A stretch of DNA of 64,000 bases. Origin: Glaciecola flavus (GTDB lineage: Bacteria > Pseudomonadota > Gammaproteobacteria > Enterobacterales > Alteromonadaceae). The position numbers and the translations under genes are program-made. The stretch is taken from contig NZ_JBHRSW010000014.1 of assembly GCF_042646125.1 (NCBI RefSeq), positions 248,001 through 312,000 on the forward strand. The letters run 5' to 3'. Shown in pieces: positions 44,756 to 53,448 of this stretch. The notes beneath the pieces were generated by a model that searched no databases, was not told the origin of the DNA, and saw only the letters and a list, made by a program, of their open reading frames with translations. How positions within the stretch are numbered: the first letter of the stretch is position 1; each line of letters begins with the position of its first letter.

Positions 44756-45634
44756 TCACACTAATTTTAATTCAATCAACCGTTCTTGGATTACTTTCTG
44801 ACTGTTTAGTTCAGGTGTAACCATCGGTAATCTGAGTTCAGGGCTATTGAGAAGTCCCATTTTGTATAAGGCCCATTTAGGGATGACCGGATTAGATTCA
44901 ATGAACAATTGCTCATGTAAATCTTGCAGGGGCGCGTCAATTTTACGTGCACTTGTATAGTCCCCCGACAGGGCGGCCTCACACATTTTCGCCATTTTAT
45001 CAGGTACAATGTTTGCCGTCACAGAAATAACGCCATCTCCACCTAGGCACATAAATTCGCAACCTGTTGAGTCATCACCACTCAAAATCAGGAAGTCTTT
45101 ATCCAATATCTCACGTGCCTCTTTAAGGCGAGACATATCGCCGGTTGCGTCTTTGAGACCAACAACATTTGGATGTTTGGCTATCTCAGCAACGGTTGCC
45201 GTCCCCATATCGGTCACTGTTCTAGACGGCACGTTGTATAACAAAACAGGCAAGTCAGTCGCACTAGCAATAGCGTTGAAATGCGCAACAATGCCTCTGG
45301 GTTGGGGTTTGTTATAATATGGCACAACACTCAAAAAGCCTGCAATGCCCAAGTCTTTAGTCCCTTCGGATAAAATGATCGCTTCTTCGGTAGAGTTTGC
45401 CCCATTGCCAGCAATAATGGGAATAGCGCCAGAGGCGTAGTCAACTATACGTTTTACCACTTCGATGTGTTCAGGCGTTGGCAACGTAGCCGATTCTCCG
45501 GTCGTACCCACTGCAACGATGCCGTGAGTCCCCTTCTCAATGTGCATTTCTACCAAGTTTTGTAAACTAGGGTAGTCTACACTGCCATCTGATAACATCG
45601 GCGTAACTAACGCGACATAACTTCCTTTAAACAT
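44756..45634 (-). CDS. dapA: 4-hydroxy-tetrahydrodipicolinate synthase
   Basis: A 292-residue TIM-barrel enzyme (E. coli 292) for lysine and meso-diaminopimelate synthesis. 'GTTGESATLPTPEH' holds the conserved Thr pair, 'LLYNVPSRTVTDMG' has the catalytic Tyr near residue 132, and 'VVGLKDATGDMSRL' has the Schiff-base Lys near 161. It is the first gene of dapA-bamC-purC and begins after a 310-base gap from the divergent bcp. Confidence 0.97.
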   Translation of the reverse strand: MFKGSYVALVTPMLSDGSVDYPSLQNLVEMHIEKGTHGIVAVGTTGESATLPTPEHIEVVKRIVDYASGAIPIIAGNGANSTEEAIILSEGTKDLGIAGFLSVVPYYNKPQPRGIVAHFNAIASATDLPVLLYNVPSRTVTDMGTATVAEIAKHPNVVGLKDATGDMSRLKEAREILDKDFLILSGDDSTGCEFMCLGGDGVISVTANIVPDKMAKMCEAALSGDYTSARKIDAPLQDLHEQLFIESNPVIPKWALYKMGLLNSPELRLPMVTPELNSQKVIQERLIELKLV

Positions 45635-45944
45635 TCAAGCCCCCAAAAATTCAAGAGGCAATAGTAGTGATGTCAATCCACAAAAACAAGCGCAAACACG
45701 CAATATTGGCGATAACATATTGAAATATCTAATGGCTATTTCGACAATTATTGATTCTATTGTGCAAGTTTTGTTCGGGCTTGAAAACAGGCGATGAAAA
45801 TTGATCTTGTTATGCACTTATTCCATACCCATTGTATCAGTGATGTGTTGGTCTAAATATTAGAGTTATTAGGGTCTGTTAACCTTTTAAACAAAGAGCA
45901 ATACGTCAAAACTAAAAATAATGAAATTCTCAAGAAGGACAGTG
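45635..45944. other. Intergenic region between dapA and bcp
   Basis: A divergent control region. In E. coli gcvR lies here; I find no gcvR-like frame. It holds an AT-rich centre near 45710-45770 and the phrase GGGTCTGTTAACCTTTTAAA (45874-45893) just before the bcp ribosome site. No RNA gene is evident. Confidence 0.55.
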
Positions 45945-46403
45945 ATGAACACACTAAAAATAGGTGATAAAGCACCCGAGTTTTCCCTACAAAACCAAGA
46001 CAATCAAACGCTAAGCTTATCTGATTTTTTGGGTAAAAAAGTACTGCTATACTTTTACCCAAAAGCAATGACACCGGGGTGCACGGTTCAAGCAAAAGGT
46101 TTACGGGATATTCAGCAAGATTTAGCTGATAAAAACACCGTTGTATTGGGCTTGAGTCCAGATCCTGTTAAAAGGCTCACAAAATTTGTAGAAAAAGAAT
46201 TCCTAAATTTTGATTTATTGTCCGACGAAGATCATGCTGTCGCTGACGCTTTTGGCGTGTGGGGACTGAAAAAGTTCATGGGTAAAGAGTACGATGGTAT
46301 TCACCGCATAAGCTTTTTAATTGACGAGAACGGAAAAATCGAGCAGGTGTTTGACAAGTTTAAAACCAAAGATCACCACCAAGTTGTTTTAGATGCATTG
46401 TAA
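45945..46403 (+). CDS. bcp: Thiol peroxidase, BCP/PrxQ family, lacking the usual resolving Cys
   Basis: A 152-residue peroxiredoxin (E. coli Bcp 156). The peroxidatic Cys is C46 in 'KAMTPGCTVQAKGLRD'; the resolving Cys that normally sits five residues later is Lys51, and C46 is the only cysteine in the protein. It therefore must be recycled as a 1-Cys enzyme, by glutathione or another thiol partner. The ATG has AAGGA 6 bases upstream; an earlier in-frame ATG gives an 8-residue non-homologous extension. It sits between dapA and perM, as in E. coli. Confidence 0.93.
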   Translation: MNTLKIGDKAPEFSLQNQDNQTLSLSDFLGKKVLLYFYPKAMTPGCTVQAKGLRDIQQDLADKNTVVLGLSPDPVKRLTKFVEKEFLNFDLLSDEDHAVADAFGVWGLKKFMGKEYDGIHRISFLIDENGKIEQVFDKFKTKDHHQVVLDAL

Positions 46404-46485
46404 TTTGCCCATTCCGAGTTCAGGTCATTTAGCTGTTACAAGCTAATGAAGTGTCAACAAAGTACGAATACTACTTCAAAGCATA

Positions 46486-46514
46486 TCCTCTTTCAGCAAT
46501 AAGCCGAAAGAGGA
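46486..46514. terminator. Hairpin between converging bcp and perM
   Basis: Perfect 9-bp arms TCCTCTTTC and GAAAGAGGA with an 11-base loop in the gap between the two stops. T tracts are short on both sides, so intrinsic termination would be moderate. Confidence 0.5.
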
Positions 46515-46523
46515 CGTAATATT

Positions 46524-47594
46524 TTACGCCTCTGAAACTTTGTGTGCGACGTTGGGAGACCAAGCAGTAATCAAGGCTTTGACCAAAGTTGCCAAAGGGA
46601 TAGCAAAGAATACTCCCCAAAAACCCCACAAACCCCCAAACAGTAATACCGCAACGATAATATACAAGGGGTGTAAGCTCACCGCTTCAGAAAACAGTAG
46701 CGGCACTAACAAGTTCCCGTCCAAGGCTTGAATAACCAGATAGACAAACATTAACCAGCCAAACTCAGCTGTCATACCAAACTGGAAAAGCCCAACAACA
46801 GCCACTGGAATGGTCACCACAGCCGCACCAATGTAGGGTATCAATACCGAAAACCCAACAAGTACACCAAGTAGTATCGCAAACTTAAGTTGCAATAAGC
46901 TAAAGGCAATACTGCTCACAGCACCGACTATTATTATTTCGATCACCTTTCCTCTTATATAATTGGCAATCTGCGTGTTCATTTCTTCTCCCACTTGTGT
47001 GATCAAGCGGCGTTCTCTCGGTAAAATAAGGCTAAAACTTGCAACAAAAATACTCTTGTCCTTGATCATAAAAAACACCATTAATGGAACAAGTATCATA
47101 TATATCAATATCGCCGCTAATGTGCCCAAAGAACTGACAGAGAGAGAAACGACCGTTTCACCAAACTCTAGTATTTTTTCATTTACACCAGACATCATAC
47201 TTTTAATATAAGAAACCTCGATGGTGTTAGGATATTTCTCAGGCAGTGCAGCAAGCCAATCCTGTGCAGATTGCCAGATATTCGGCACTTCTTTCATCAA
47301 GTTCACACTTTGCTTAGATATAATCGGTAGTAAACTCACCGCTGCGATAAAGCAAATAAAGAAAAATACAATTAGTACAAAAGACGTGGCTAAGCCTCGC
47401 CCTACCCCATACGTTTCAAGCTTGCTTACTGGTACATCGAGAAGGTACGCAATGACTATTGCCACCAAGACAGGCATGAGAATACCGCCCAGTGCATATA
47501 ACACAAGCGCAGAAATGATAATTAAGAGTAACAACATTAACGCATTTGGATCTGAAAACTTTCGTTGATACCAATTACCTACGACTTTGAGCAT
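46524..47594 (-). CDS. perM: PerM-like AI-2E family transporter
   Basis: A 356-residue inner-membrane protein (E. coli PerM 353) of the AI-2E exporter superfamily, with about eight transmembrane segments. 'ILVPLMVFFMIKDK' in the middle, 'ANYIRGKVIEIIIVG' and 'LLGVLVGFSVLIPYIGA' are family blocks. The exported substrate is not known. Position next to bcp and bepA matches E. coli. It is divergent from bepA across a region holding a palindromic repeat. Confidence 0.88.
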   Translation of the reverse strand: MLKVVGNWYQRKFSDPNALMLLLLIIISALVLYALGGILMPVLVAIVIAYLLDVPVSKLETYGVGRGLATSFVLIVFFFICFIAAVSLLPIISKQSVNLMKEVPNIWQSAQDWLAALPEKYPNTIEVSYIKSMMSGVNEKILEFGETVVSLSVSSLGTLAAILIYMILVPLMVFFMIKDKSIFVASFSLILPRERRLITQVGEEMNTQIANYIRGKVIEIIIVGAVSSIAFSLLQLKFAILLGVLVGFSVLIPYIGAAVVTIPVAVVGLFQFGMTAEFGWLMFVYLVIQALDGNLLVPLLFSEAVSLHPLYIIVAVLLFGGLWGFWGVFFAIPLATLVKALITAWSPNVAHKVSEA

Positions 47595-47947
47595 TAATCA
47601 TCCTTTGTGTTTTAAATTATTCTTGGCGGTAAATATGAGAACCTGTTGACCATTTCCTAGTGAACATAGCTTACATGTAACCATACAACGATGGGATTGA
47701 GCTTGAGCTTTCCCTTTTATCGCAATCTGCAGCGAGTATGTCCATAGACGCGCAGATTTTTCATCCATGAAAAAGAAATTCTGCAACAAAAGAGGAAGGA
47801 AAGATCTAAGTTTAATCCAACCGTGGTTTAGACACGAAAACTCAACTCCTAGAAATTGGTTTGTATTTGCTAATGATATATATGAAACTAACACGGAACA
47901 ACCGCGGTCTATTAGTTAAACGAAAAAATAAATAAGCTATACACAAA
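47595..47947. other. Intergenic region between perM and bepA
   Basis: A 353-base divergent gap that must carry both promoters. Most of its centre is the imperfect palindromic repeat annotated separately; beyond that I see only AT-rich sequence. Confidence 0.55.
47693..47818. repeat. Palindromic repeat between perM and bepA (family copy 2)
   Basis: Imperfect outer arms (GGATTGAGCTTGAGCTTTCC and its rough complement ending GTTTAATCC) flank a centre with GCAGCGAGTATGTCCATAGA (47729-47748) and the mini-hairpin TTTTTCATCCATGAAAAA. Over 23 bases from the GCAGC start, it differs from the 27999-28021 copy at only three positions. The outer arms have decayed more than in copy 1. Confidence 0.8.
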
Positions 47948-49459
47948 TTGAAAGTTGAAATCTTGAGAACTGCAATAAAAAAATACACATATTTAGGGTT
48001 TGTATTGGCTTTTGTATCAGCCTCAATAAACGCACAAACGCCCACAGAAAATAGAAATCAATTACCTGAAATTGGGGTGGTTGCCTCGGATGCTTTAACG
48101 ATAGAAAAAGAAAAAATTTTAGGCGATGCGATCATGAAGCAATTACGTGGTCAAGCCCCATTAGTGAATGATCCTGTTTTGCAAGAATACATTCAGGACT
48201 TAGGAAATCGCCTTGTTATTCATGCTGACAATACAAAATTCCCATTCAAGTTTTTTATTATAAACAACCCTGTCCTCAACGCGTTTGCCTTTTACGGTGG
48301 CCATGTTGGTATGCATTCTGGTTTGATATCTCGGGCACAAACAGAGAGTGAACTAGCCTCGGTAGTTGCTCACGAAATAGCTCACGTTACCCAACGTCAC
48401 TTAGCTCGTCGTGTTCAGGCGCAACAGCGCAACAGTCCATTGCAATTGGCAAGTATGTTGGGCAGTATACTCGTCGCGCTTGCCGACCCACAGGCTGGAT
48501 TGGCGGCGCTTTCTGCGAGTGTTGCAGGCAACCAGCAAGCACAGATTAATTTTACCCGAAATAATGAGCAAGAAGCGGATAACATAGGGATAAATATCTT
48601 GTACCGAGCGGGCTTCGATCCTGCGGGTGCACCCGCGTTTTTCTCTCGTCTAGCTGAACAAGCTCGAGGGCAATCTACGCAACTGGCATTTTTACGTACC
48701 CACCCTCTTCCTCAAGAGCGTGTTGCCGAAACAATTACTCGCGCGCGTACATACGGTGAACGTCGTTTACCCCCCAGTCTTAGTTTCCATTTGGCGCAGG
48801 CGCGTATTAACGCAAGATACATGCTCACTCCTCAACGCGCATTCGAATACTATCAACGCGCGGTATCACAAACTCGAGCGGCGCATTTGAGTACCGTTTC
48901 AAGTAACGATGCGATTCATCGTGCATCAAAGTATGGTCTCGCCATTGCTTATTTTGAGCAAGAAAACTATCAAGAAGCCGAGAAGATTGTCCTAGACTTG
49001 CTCCTTGACGACAAAGAAAACCTGTTCTATTTAGACTTACTAACGGATGTGTATATCAAACAAGAAAAATACAGCAGTGCCATCAACTTACTTACTCCTA
49101 TTTGGCAATTAAAACCCAAAAACAGAGTGTTGGCACTCAATCTTGCGAATGCACATATGTTTTCTGAAAATTACGGGACAAGTATTCAAATCTTGCGAGA
49201 TTTATTACTCGTCGATAATCAAGATTTATTGTCTTATCAACTACTACAAGATGCTTATCAGCGCACGCAAAACAAAAAAGAAGCGCATCAAACACAGGCC
49301 GAAATTTATGCGCTGATTTCAGCTTACTCTTTGGCGATAGACGAATTGCAATTTGCATACAATTTTGCCGGAACAGACAATATTGAAAAACAACGAATCA
49401 AAGGCAGGATTGAGCAAATTCGGAAATCTCAAGAAATGATGCAGCGCCTGAGTTTATAA
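47948..49459 (+). CDS. bepA: Periplasmic chaperone-protease BepA
   Basis: A roughly 500-residue M48 metalloprotease (E. coli 487) that degrades or refolds stalled outer-membrane proteins such as LptD. After a signal peptide (about residues 1-29, 'SASINAQ'), the zinc motif 'VVAHEIAHVTQRH' lies near residue 140, the third ligand Glu in 'NEQEADNIGINILYRAGFD', and tetratricopeptide repeats fill the C-terminal half. The start is uncertain: the frame opens with TTG at 47948, and another TTG lies 15 bases on; neither has a strong ribosome site. Confidence 0.94.
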   Translation: MKVEILRTAIKKYTYLGFVLAFVSASINAQTPTENRNQLPEIGVVASDALTIEKEKILGDAIMKQLRGQAPLVNDPVLQEYIQDLGNRLVIHADNTKFPFKFFIINNPVLNAFAFYGGHVGMHSGLISRAQTESELASVVAHEIAHVTQRHLARRVQAQQRNSPLQLASMLGSILVALADPQAGLAALSASVAGNQQAQINFTRNNEQEADNIGINILYRAGFDPAGAPAFFSRLAEQARGQSTQLAFLRTHPLPQERVAETITRARTYGERRLPPSLSFHLAQARINARYMLTPQRAFEYYQRAVSQTRAAHLSTVSSNDAIHRASKYGLAIAYFEQENYQEAEKIVLDLLLDDKENLFYLDLLTDVYIKQEKYSSAINLLTPIWQLKPKNRVLALNLANAHMFSENYGTSIQILRDLLLVDNQDLLSYQLLQDAYQRTQNKKEAHQTQAEIYALISAYSLAIDELQFAYNFAGTDNIEKQRIKGRIEQIRKSQEMMQRLSL

Positions 49460-49474
49460 GCAAAGAGCAAACGC

Positions 49475-49957
49475 TTAAGGCGTCACCTCTAGAAGACTCT
49501 CGACTGTTTGTTCACCCAGTAGTTGCCCAGCTACGGAACCATCTGGGTTAATTACAAAAGTAGCAGGTAAATATTTGGGAGCCTCAAAAGGCAAACTTGT
49601 TTTTATATCAGTGATCAAGGGGAAGTCCATTTCATATTTATTTTTTAATTCTTGTAACTTATCACGTGAAAGCTGGTCATAACTCATAGCAAACAATTTT
49701 ACATTGTCGCCCTTAATGCGATTAAAAGCCGATAACTCAGGTATTTCCCTCAAACATGGGGCACACCACTCAGCAAAGTAGTTGATAAGCACATAGTCAC
49801 CTTTTAGACTAGCGAGCGAAAATTTTTGGTCGTCCAGCGTTTTAAAATCGTACTGGTTTGTTTTGTAAAAATACGCACCAAACAATATCGACGCAATAGC
49901 GGCAACAATATACAAAGCCTTAAACCGGAGCGTATTGAAAAGTTTATCGCTATACAA
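49475..49957 (-). CDS. TlpA-like thioredoxin-fold protein
   Basis: A 160-residue protein with an N-terminal membrane anchor (about residues 12-29) and a periplasmic thioredoxin-fold domain. The active site is 'FAEWCAPCLREIPELS' (WCxPC near residue 65), and 'YLPATFVINPDGSVAGQ' holds the cis-Pro region. Members of the TlpA/ResA group keep periplasmic thiols reduced, for example for cytochrome c maturation. It converges on bepA with a 15-base gap; no cytochrome genes are nearby, so its client is unknown. Confidence 0.88.
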   Translation of the reverse strand: MYSDKLFNTLRFKALYIVAAIASILFGAYFYKTNQYDFKTLDDQKFSLASLKGDYVLINYFAEWCAPCLREIPELSAFNRIKGDNVKLFAMSYDQLSRDKLQELKNKYEMDFPLITDIKTSLPFEAPKYLPATFVINPDGSVAGQLLGEQTVESLLEVTP

Positions 49958-50092
49958 AATGCTGATACCTAGTTAAGAGACCATATTACTTTTTAAATGG
50001 TGCGCTAGAGGGCTACATGTTAACAAAACGATTCGTTTGCCGATGATGCCAGCTTTAGCACCGCGTGTTCAAATATGAACTTGGAGAAAATA

Positions 50093-50446
50093 ATGCCTAA
50101 TCATACTTTATTTCACAACCCTAGATGCTCTAAAAGCCGTCAAGCTTTGCAGATTCTGCATGATCGCGGGCTTGAAATAAACGTAATAGAATATTTAAAG
50201 ACACCGCTTACGAAAACAGAACTTGTATCGCTGTTTGAGGCGCTATCAATCGATGATGTGTATAAAATGATTCGCCCGAAAGAGCCTGAATTTAAACAAG
50301 CGGGTTTGAGCAACACATCCAGCACACAAGATGTCTTAGCCGCAATTGTCGCTTATCCAAAATTGCTAGAAAGACCGATACTATTGGTCAATGATAAAGC
50401 AGTAATCGGGCGACCACCAGAAGAAGTGTTGACCTTAATAGAATGA
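50093..50446 (+). CDS. arsC: Arsenate reductase-like protein (ArsC/YfgD)
   Basis: A 117-residue ArsC-family glutaredoxin-type reductase (E. coli YfgD 119). 'FHNPRCSKSRQALQIL' carries the active Cys near residue 12, and 'RPILLVNDKAVIGRPPEEVL' with the Arg that binds arsenate is at the C-terminus. Whether arsenate is the true substrate of YfgD-type proteins is unsettled, since ars genes are absent here. It lies after bepA as in E. coli and overlaps wrbA by 4 bases (ATGA). Confidence 0.92.
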   Translation: MPNHTLFHNPRCSKSRQALQILHDRGLEINVIEYLKTPLTKTELVSLFEALSIDDVYKMIRPKEPEFKQAGLSNTSSTQDVLAAIVAYPKLLERPILLVNDKAVIGRPPEEVLTLIE

Positions 50447-51057
50447 ATAAAACAAGTATTTTAGTCCTTTATTACAGTAAACACGGTGCTACTCAATCGC
50501 TGGCAGAGACAATCGCGCGAGGTGCAGAGCAAGCAGGTGTGGAGGCCGTGATCAGGACTGTACCGCCAGTTTCAAATAACCTTGAACAAGGTCAATCTTC
50601 GATTCCTGCTCACGGTTATCCTTATGTATCAAAGCAGGATTTGCTGAATTGCGATGGCTTAGCCGTGGGCAGTCCGACCCACTTTGGCAACATGGCTGGC
50701 GCGATGAAGCACTTTTGGGATAGTACCAGTGACCTGTGGTTAAAAGGAAGCTTGGTAGACAAACCTGCATGTGTATTTTGTAGCTCTTCGTCACTGCATG
50801 GAGGGCAAGAGTCAACCTTACTGTCAATGATGCTTCCCCTGTTTCACCACGGTATGATGCTGTTGGGCTTACCCTACAGTGAACCCAGCTTGCATGACAC
50901 AAAAAGCGGTGGCACGCCTTATGGCGTAACTCATGTCGAACAAAAGCATCAGCCAGAACAAACACTTAGCGAAGACGAACACTCGCTGTCGCTGGCAATG
51001 GGTAAACGCTTAGGGTTAGCGGCTAGTTGCTACAAAAACGCAGGAGAACTGAGTTGA
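50443..51057 (+). CDS. wrbA: NAD(P)H:quinone oxidoreductase, WrbA family
   Basis: A 204-residue flavodoxin-like enzyme (E. coli WrbA 198) that reduces quinones by two electrons. The FMN site 'LVLYYSKHGATQSLAETIAR' is at about residues 7-26, then 'DGLAVGSPTHFGNMAGAMKH' and 'FCSSSSLHGGQESTLLSMM'. The ATG overlaps the arsC stop. The E. coli neighbours at this place are different (hda directly follows arsC), so wrbA, DUF2069 and the next lipoprotein are extra here. Confidence 0.94.
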   Translation: MNKTSILVLYYSKHGATQSLAETIARGAEQAGVEAVIRTVPPVSNNLEQGQSSIPAHGYPYVSKQDLLNCDGLAVGSPTHFGNMAGAMKHFWDSTSDLWLKGSLVDKPACVFCSSSSLHGGQESTLLSMMLPLFHHGMMLLGLPYSEPSLHDTKSGGTPYGVTHVEQKHQPEQTLSEDEHSLSLAMGKRLGLAASCYKNAGELS

Positions 51058-51485
51058 AGGCGATGTCATCAAAAGTAAAGCGCTATCGAATTCTCGCATT
51101 GAGTTGTCATCTACTGCTCATTGCATGGATGAGTATTTGGTATCTACTATTAGGCACAACAGAACAATATAGCCTTGTCTTTAAAATACTTATATACATT
51201 GCTCCCCTACTTCTACCACTACCAGGGATGTTGTCAGCTAAACCTTACACCCATGCTTGGGCATGTTTCATCATTCTACTGTATGTTTTGCATGGAATCA
51301 CGGTCATATATGCAGAACCTCAATTTATCTGGCATGCAGCATTTGAATTAGTATTAGCAACAGGTATGTTTGTTGGCTGCAGTGTGTTTGCGCGATTGCG
51401 GGGACAAGAGTTGGGTACAGGCTTAAAAAAGCTCAGTGTCGTCATGAAAGAAGAAAAGGAACGATTCGAAACCAAGGATATTTGA
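51054..51485 (+). CDS. DUF2069 membrane protein
   Basis: A 143-residue protein with four transmembrane helices (about residues 12-32, 42-60, 68-88 and 95-115) and a charged C-terminal tail. The pattern 'APLLLPLPGMLSAKPYTHAW' is the DUF2069 signature. The likely start is a TTG overlapping the wrbA stop by two to three bases, with GGAG 7 bases upstream; an ATG 9 bases on is the alternative. Function unknown. Confidence 0.8.
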   Translation: MKAMSSKVKRYRILALSCHLLLIAWMSIWYLLLGTTEQYSLVFKILIYIAPLLLPLPGMLSAKPYTHAWACFIILLYVLHGITVIYAEPQFIWHAAFELVLATGMFVGCSVFARLRGQELGTGLKKLSVVMKEEKERFETKDI

Positions 51486-51486
51486 T

Positions 51487-53412
51487 ATGAATAAACACTT
51501 CATCTATATAGCATCTATTTTTTCACTTTTTTCTTGTGGCGGAGGGACGTCTGATTCATCAAATTCGGGGAACCTTAATCCCCCCATTTCATCGCCTCCA
51601 GTCAGTCAAAATGATGTAACCCCCCTGTTTATTCAAGATGACATGCGCTTTTACGGTAAAACTGAAGCACGCGCAGGTGAAACGATTGGCTTTGCCTTGA
51701 TCCACGAAAATGACGAAGCATTTGACGTGAGTTGGACACAAATTGACGGTCCCCCTTTGCCGATACTCGCAGCCAACTCCCAGAGTATCGGGATCACGCC
51801 CGACACAAGCGGCAATTACACAATTGGTGCGACAATTACCAAAAGTAACGGAGAGCGTCAAAATATAGAAACAAGTTTTACAGTGAGTGAGCGTGCAGAA
51901 ATATCTATCATGCTTGATCATACCGCAGCAGAAATGGCTAAGGTAAGCTTGCACATAAATAATCGTAGCGGTCGCAATGTGAGCGCGATCTCTTGGGAAC
52001 AAACGGCAGGCGTAGAAATTGCTGAATTGACAGAACAAGGGCAGTTTTTATTTTTTAATGCACCGGAGGTAAGCAAAGACGAGCTTCTCGAACTCCGTGC
52101 GCAAGTCACCCTTGAGACAGGCAATACGTACAGTGAAGAGGTATTCGTACTTGTTCAGAACGTCGATATCAATCGTGATGGATTATTTTTTGGAAACAAT
52201 GATGATGTCATAACCGAAGATATGCATGCTTATTTGCCATCTAGTCCCTACAAAACCGCCATTGAAAGCTGTGTATATGGGAATCGAATCCCCAATCCAC
52301 CTAACTGCTCATTTGCAACATTACCGCTTATTGGTATGGTTACGCCTAACCCAGATATAAACGATATTCTTGAACGAACGCTGGTTTCTCATCAATGGAT
52401 GGGTGATCGCTTTAGACAATATTTGCAAGACTCAGTAGCGGGTCCCGACATGCTTAACTTACTGAGAGGTGTAACCGCAATTGTCATTTCATATGAAGTT
52501 AGGCCGTCATTTTACTGGGCGGCGACGGGTGCTATTTATCTGGATGCAAACAATTTTTGGATGACACCCTCTGAGCGTGACACCTTAAATGATCAACCAG
52601 ATTTTCGAAGTAATTTCGGGAATGAACTACAGTTTTTATTTCCATGGCGCTATGTTAAGAATAACGACTATTACCCAGCGACATTTTACGGAAACAAGGA
52701 TTTGCGACAAACGAGAAGCTTCGAAGATGTCGAAGCGGAAATATCATGGCTGATGTATCACGAACTTGCGCACGCGAATGATTTTTTCCCACCCACTGCA
52801 TGGCAGAACATTAACGACAATACCACCCCCCTTGCATATTTTCGAGGGAATGGCACAAATTCAGACGTCCTAAATAATAATTTTCCTTTGCGATCGGATG
52901 AAATGCACGCCTTAGCGCAAGTTAGCTTTGGGGGAGAAGATGCAACAGCAACACAAAAAGCCTACACGGCAGAAGACGTTGCCTCGTTTTTCGAACCCGA
53001 TATTTCTCCCTCGTATTATTCATTTTTCACAACACGAGAAGATTACGCGACTTTATTTGAACGATTTATCATGTTACACAGATTAGGTGCTGGGGCCGAT
53101 GTTGCGATTTTGAGTGATGTGGATAATGACCAACGTTTAATTACGTGGGGACAGAGAAATCGAGTCAGTGATCCTGCACTCGCGGATAGAGTAGAGTTTG
53201 CGGTATCTCGTGTTTACCCAGAATTAGTTAATGTCCGTGCACTGATTCAGCAACTCCCCGAGGAACAAACACTGCCCTCTGGGGTATCGTGGTTTGATGC
53301 CGTTGATCTGAGCCAAACTGGGAATAGCGTACAGGAGGTAAACAAAATGTCTAAAGCCGAAAAGCATCGACGGATGGAATTGGATACAAGACGTCCTCAC
53401 CACATGAACTGA
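51487..53412 (+). CDS. Putative lipoprotein metallopeptidase with HELAH motif
   Basis: A 641-residue protein I do not recognise as a named family. The N-terminus looks like a lipoprotein signal with Cys17 in 'IFSLFSCGGG', followed by a Ser/Pro-rich linker and about two Ig-like domains (residues 45-235). The C-terminal half is rich in aromatic residues and contains 'MYHELAHANDFFP' (H425, E426, H429), the HExxH zinc signature, with a possible third ligand in 'REDYATLFERF' (E525). That suggests a gluzincin-type zinc peptidase exposed on the periplasmic or surface face. Start follows DUF2069 by one base. Activity is inference. Confidence 0.7.
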   Translation: MNKHFIYIASIFSLFSCGGGTSDSSNSGNLNPPISSPPVSQNDVTPLFIQDDMRFYGKTEARAGETIGFALIHENDEAFDVSWTQIDGPPLPILAANSQSIGITPDTSGNYTIGATITKSNGERQNIETSFTVSERAEISIMLDHTAAEMAKVSLHINNRSGRNVSAISWEQTAGVEIAELTEQGQFLFFNAPEVSKDELLELRAQVTLETGNTYSEEVFVLVQNVDINRDGLFFGNNDDVITEDMHAYLPSSPYKTAIESCVYGNRIPNPPNCSFATLPLIGMVTPNPDINDILERTLVSHQWMGDRFRQYLQDSVAGPDMLNLLRGVTAIVISYEVRPSFYWAATGAIYLDANNFWMTPSERDTLNDQPDFRSNFGNELQFLFPWRYVKNNDYYPATFYGNKDLRQTRSFEDVEAEISWLMYHELAHANDFFPPTAWQNINDNTTPLAYFRGNGTNSDVLNNNFPLRSDEMHALAQVSFGGEDATATQKAYTAEDVASFFEPDISPSYYSFFTTREDYATLFERFIMLHRLGAGADVAILSDVDNDQRLITWGQRNRVSDPALADRVEFAVSRVYPELVNVRALIQQLPEEQTLPSGVSWFDAVDLSQTGNSVQEVNKMSKAEKHRRMELDTRRPHHMN

Positions 53413-53448
53413 GTTGAGGGGCTGCTTATTTACAGTGCGCTGTAACTA

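Noticed and set aside
45874..45893. GGGTCTGTTAACCTTTTAAA before bcp as a copy of the yccA-leader repeat.
   Set aside because: Only a loose partial match and no second arm; probably chance AT-rich similarity.
50552..50965. A 137-codon frame antisense to wrbA.
   Set aside because: Inside a well-conserved enzyme gene, no motif or ribosome site.
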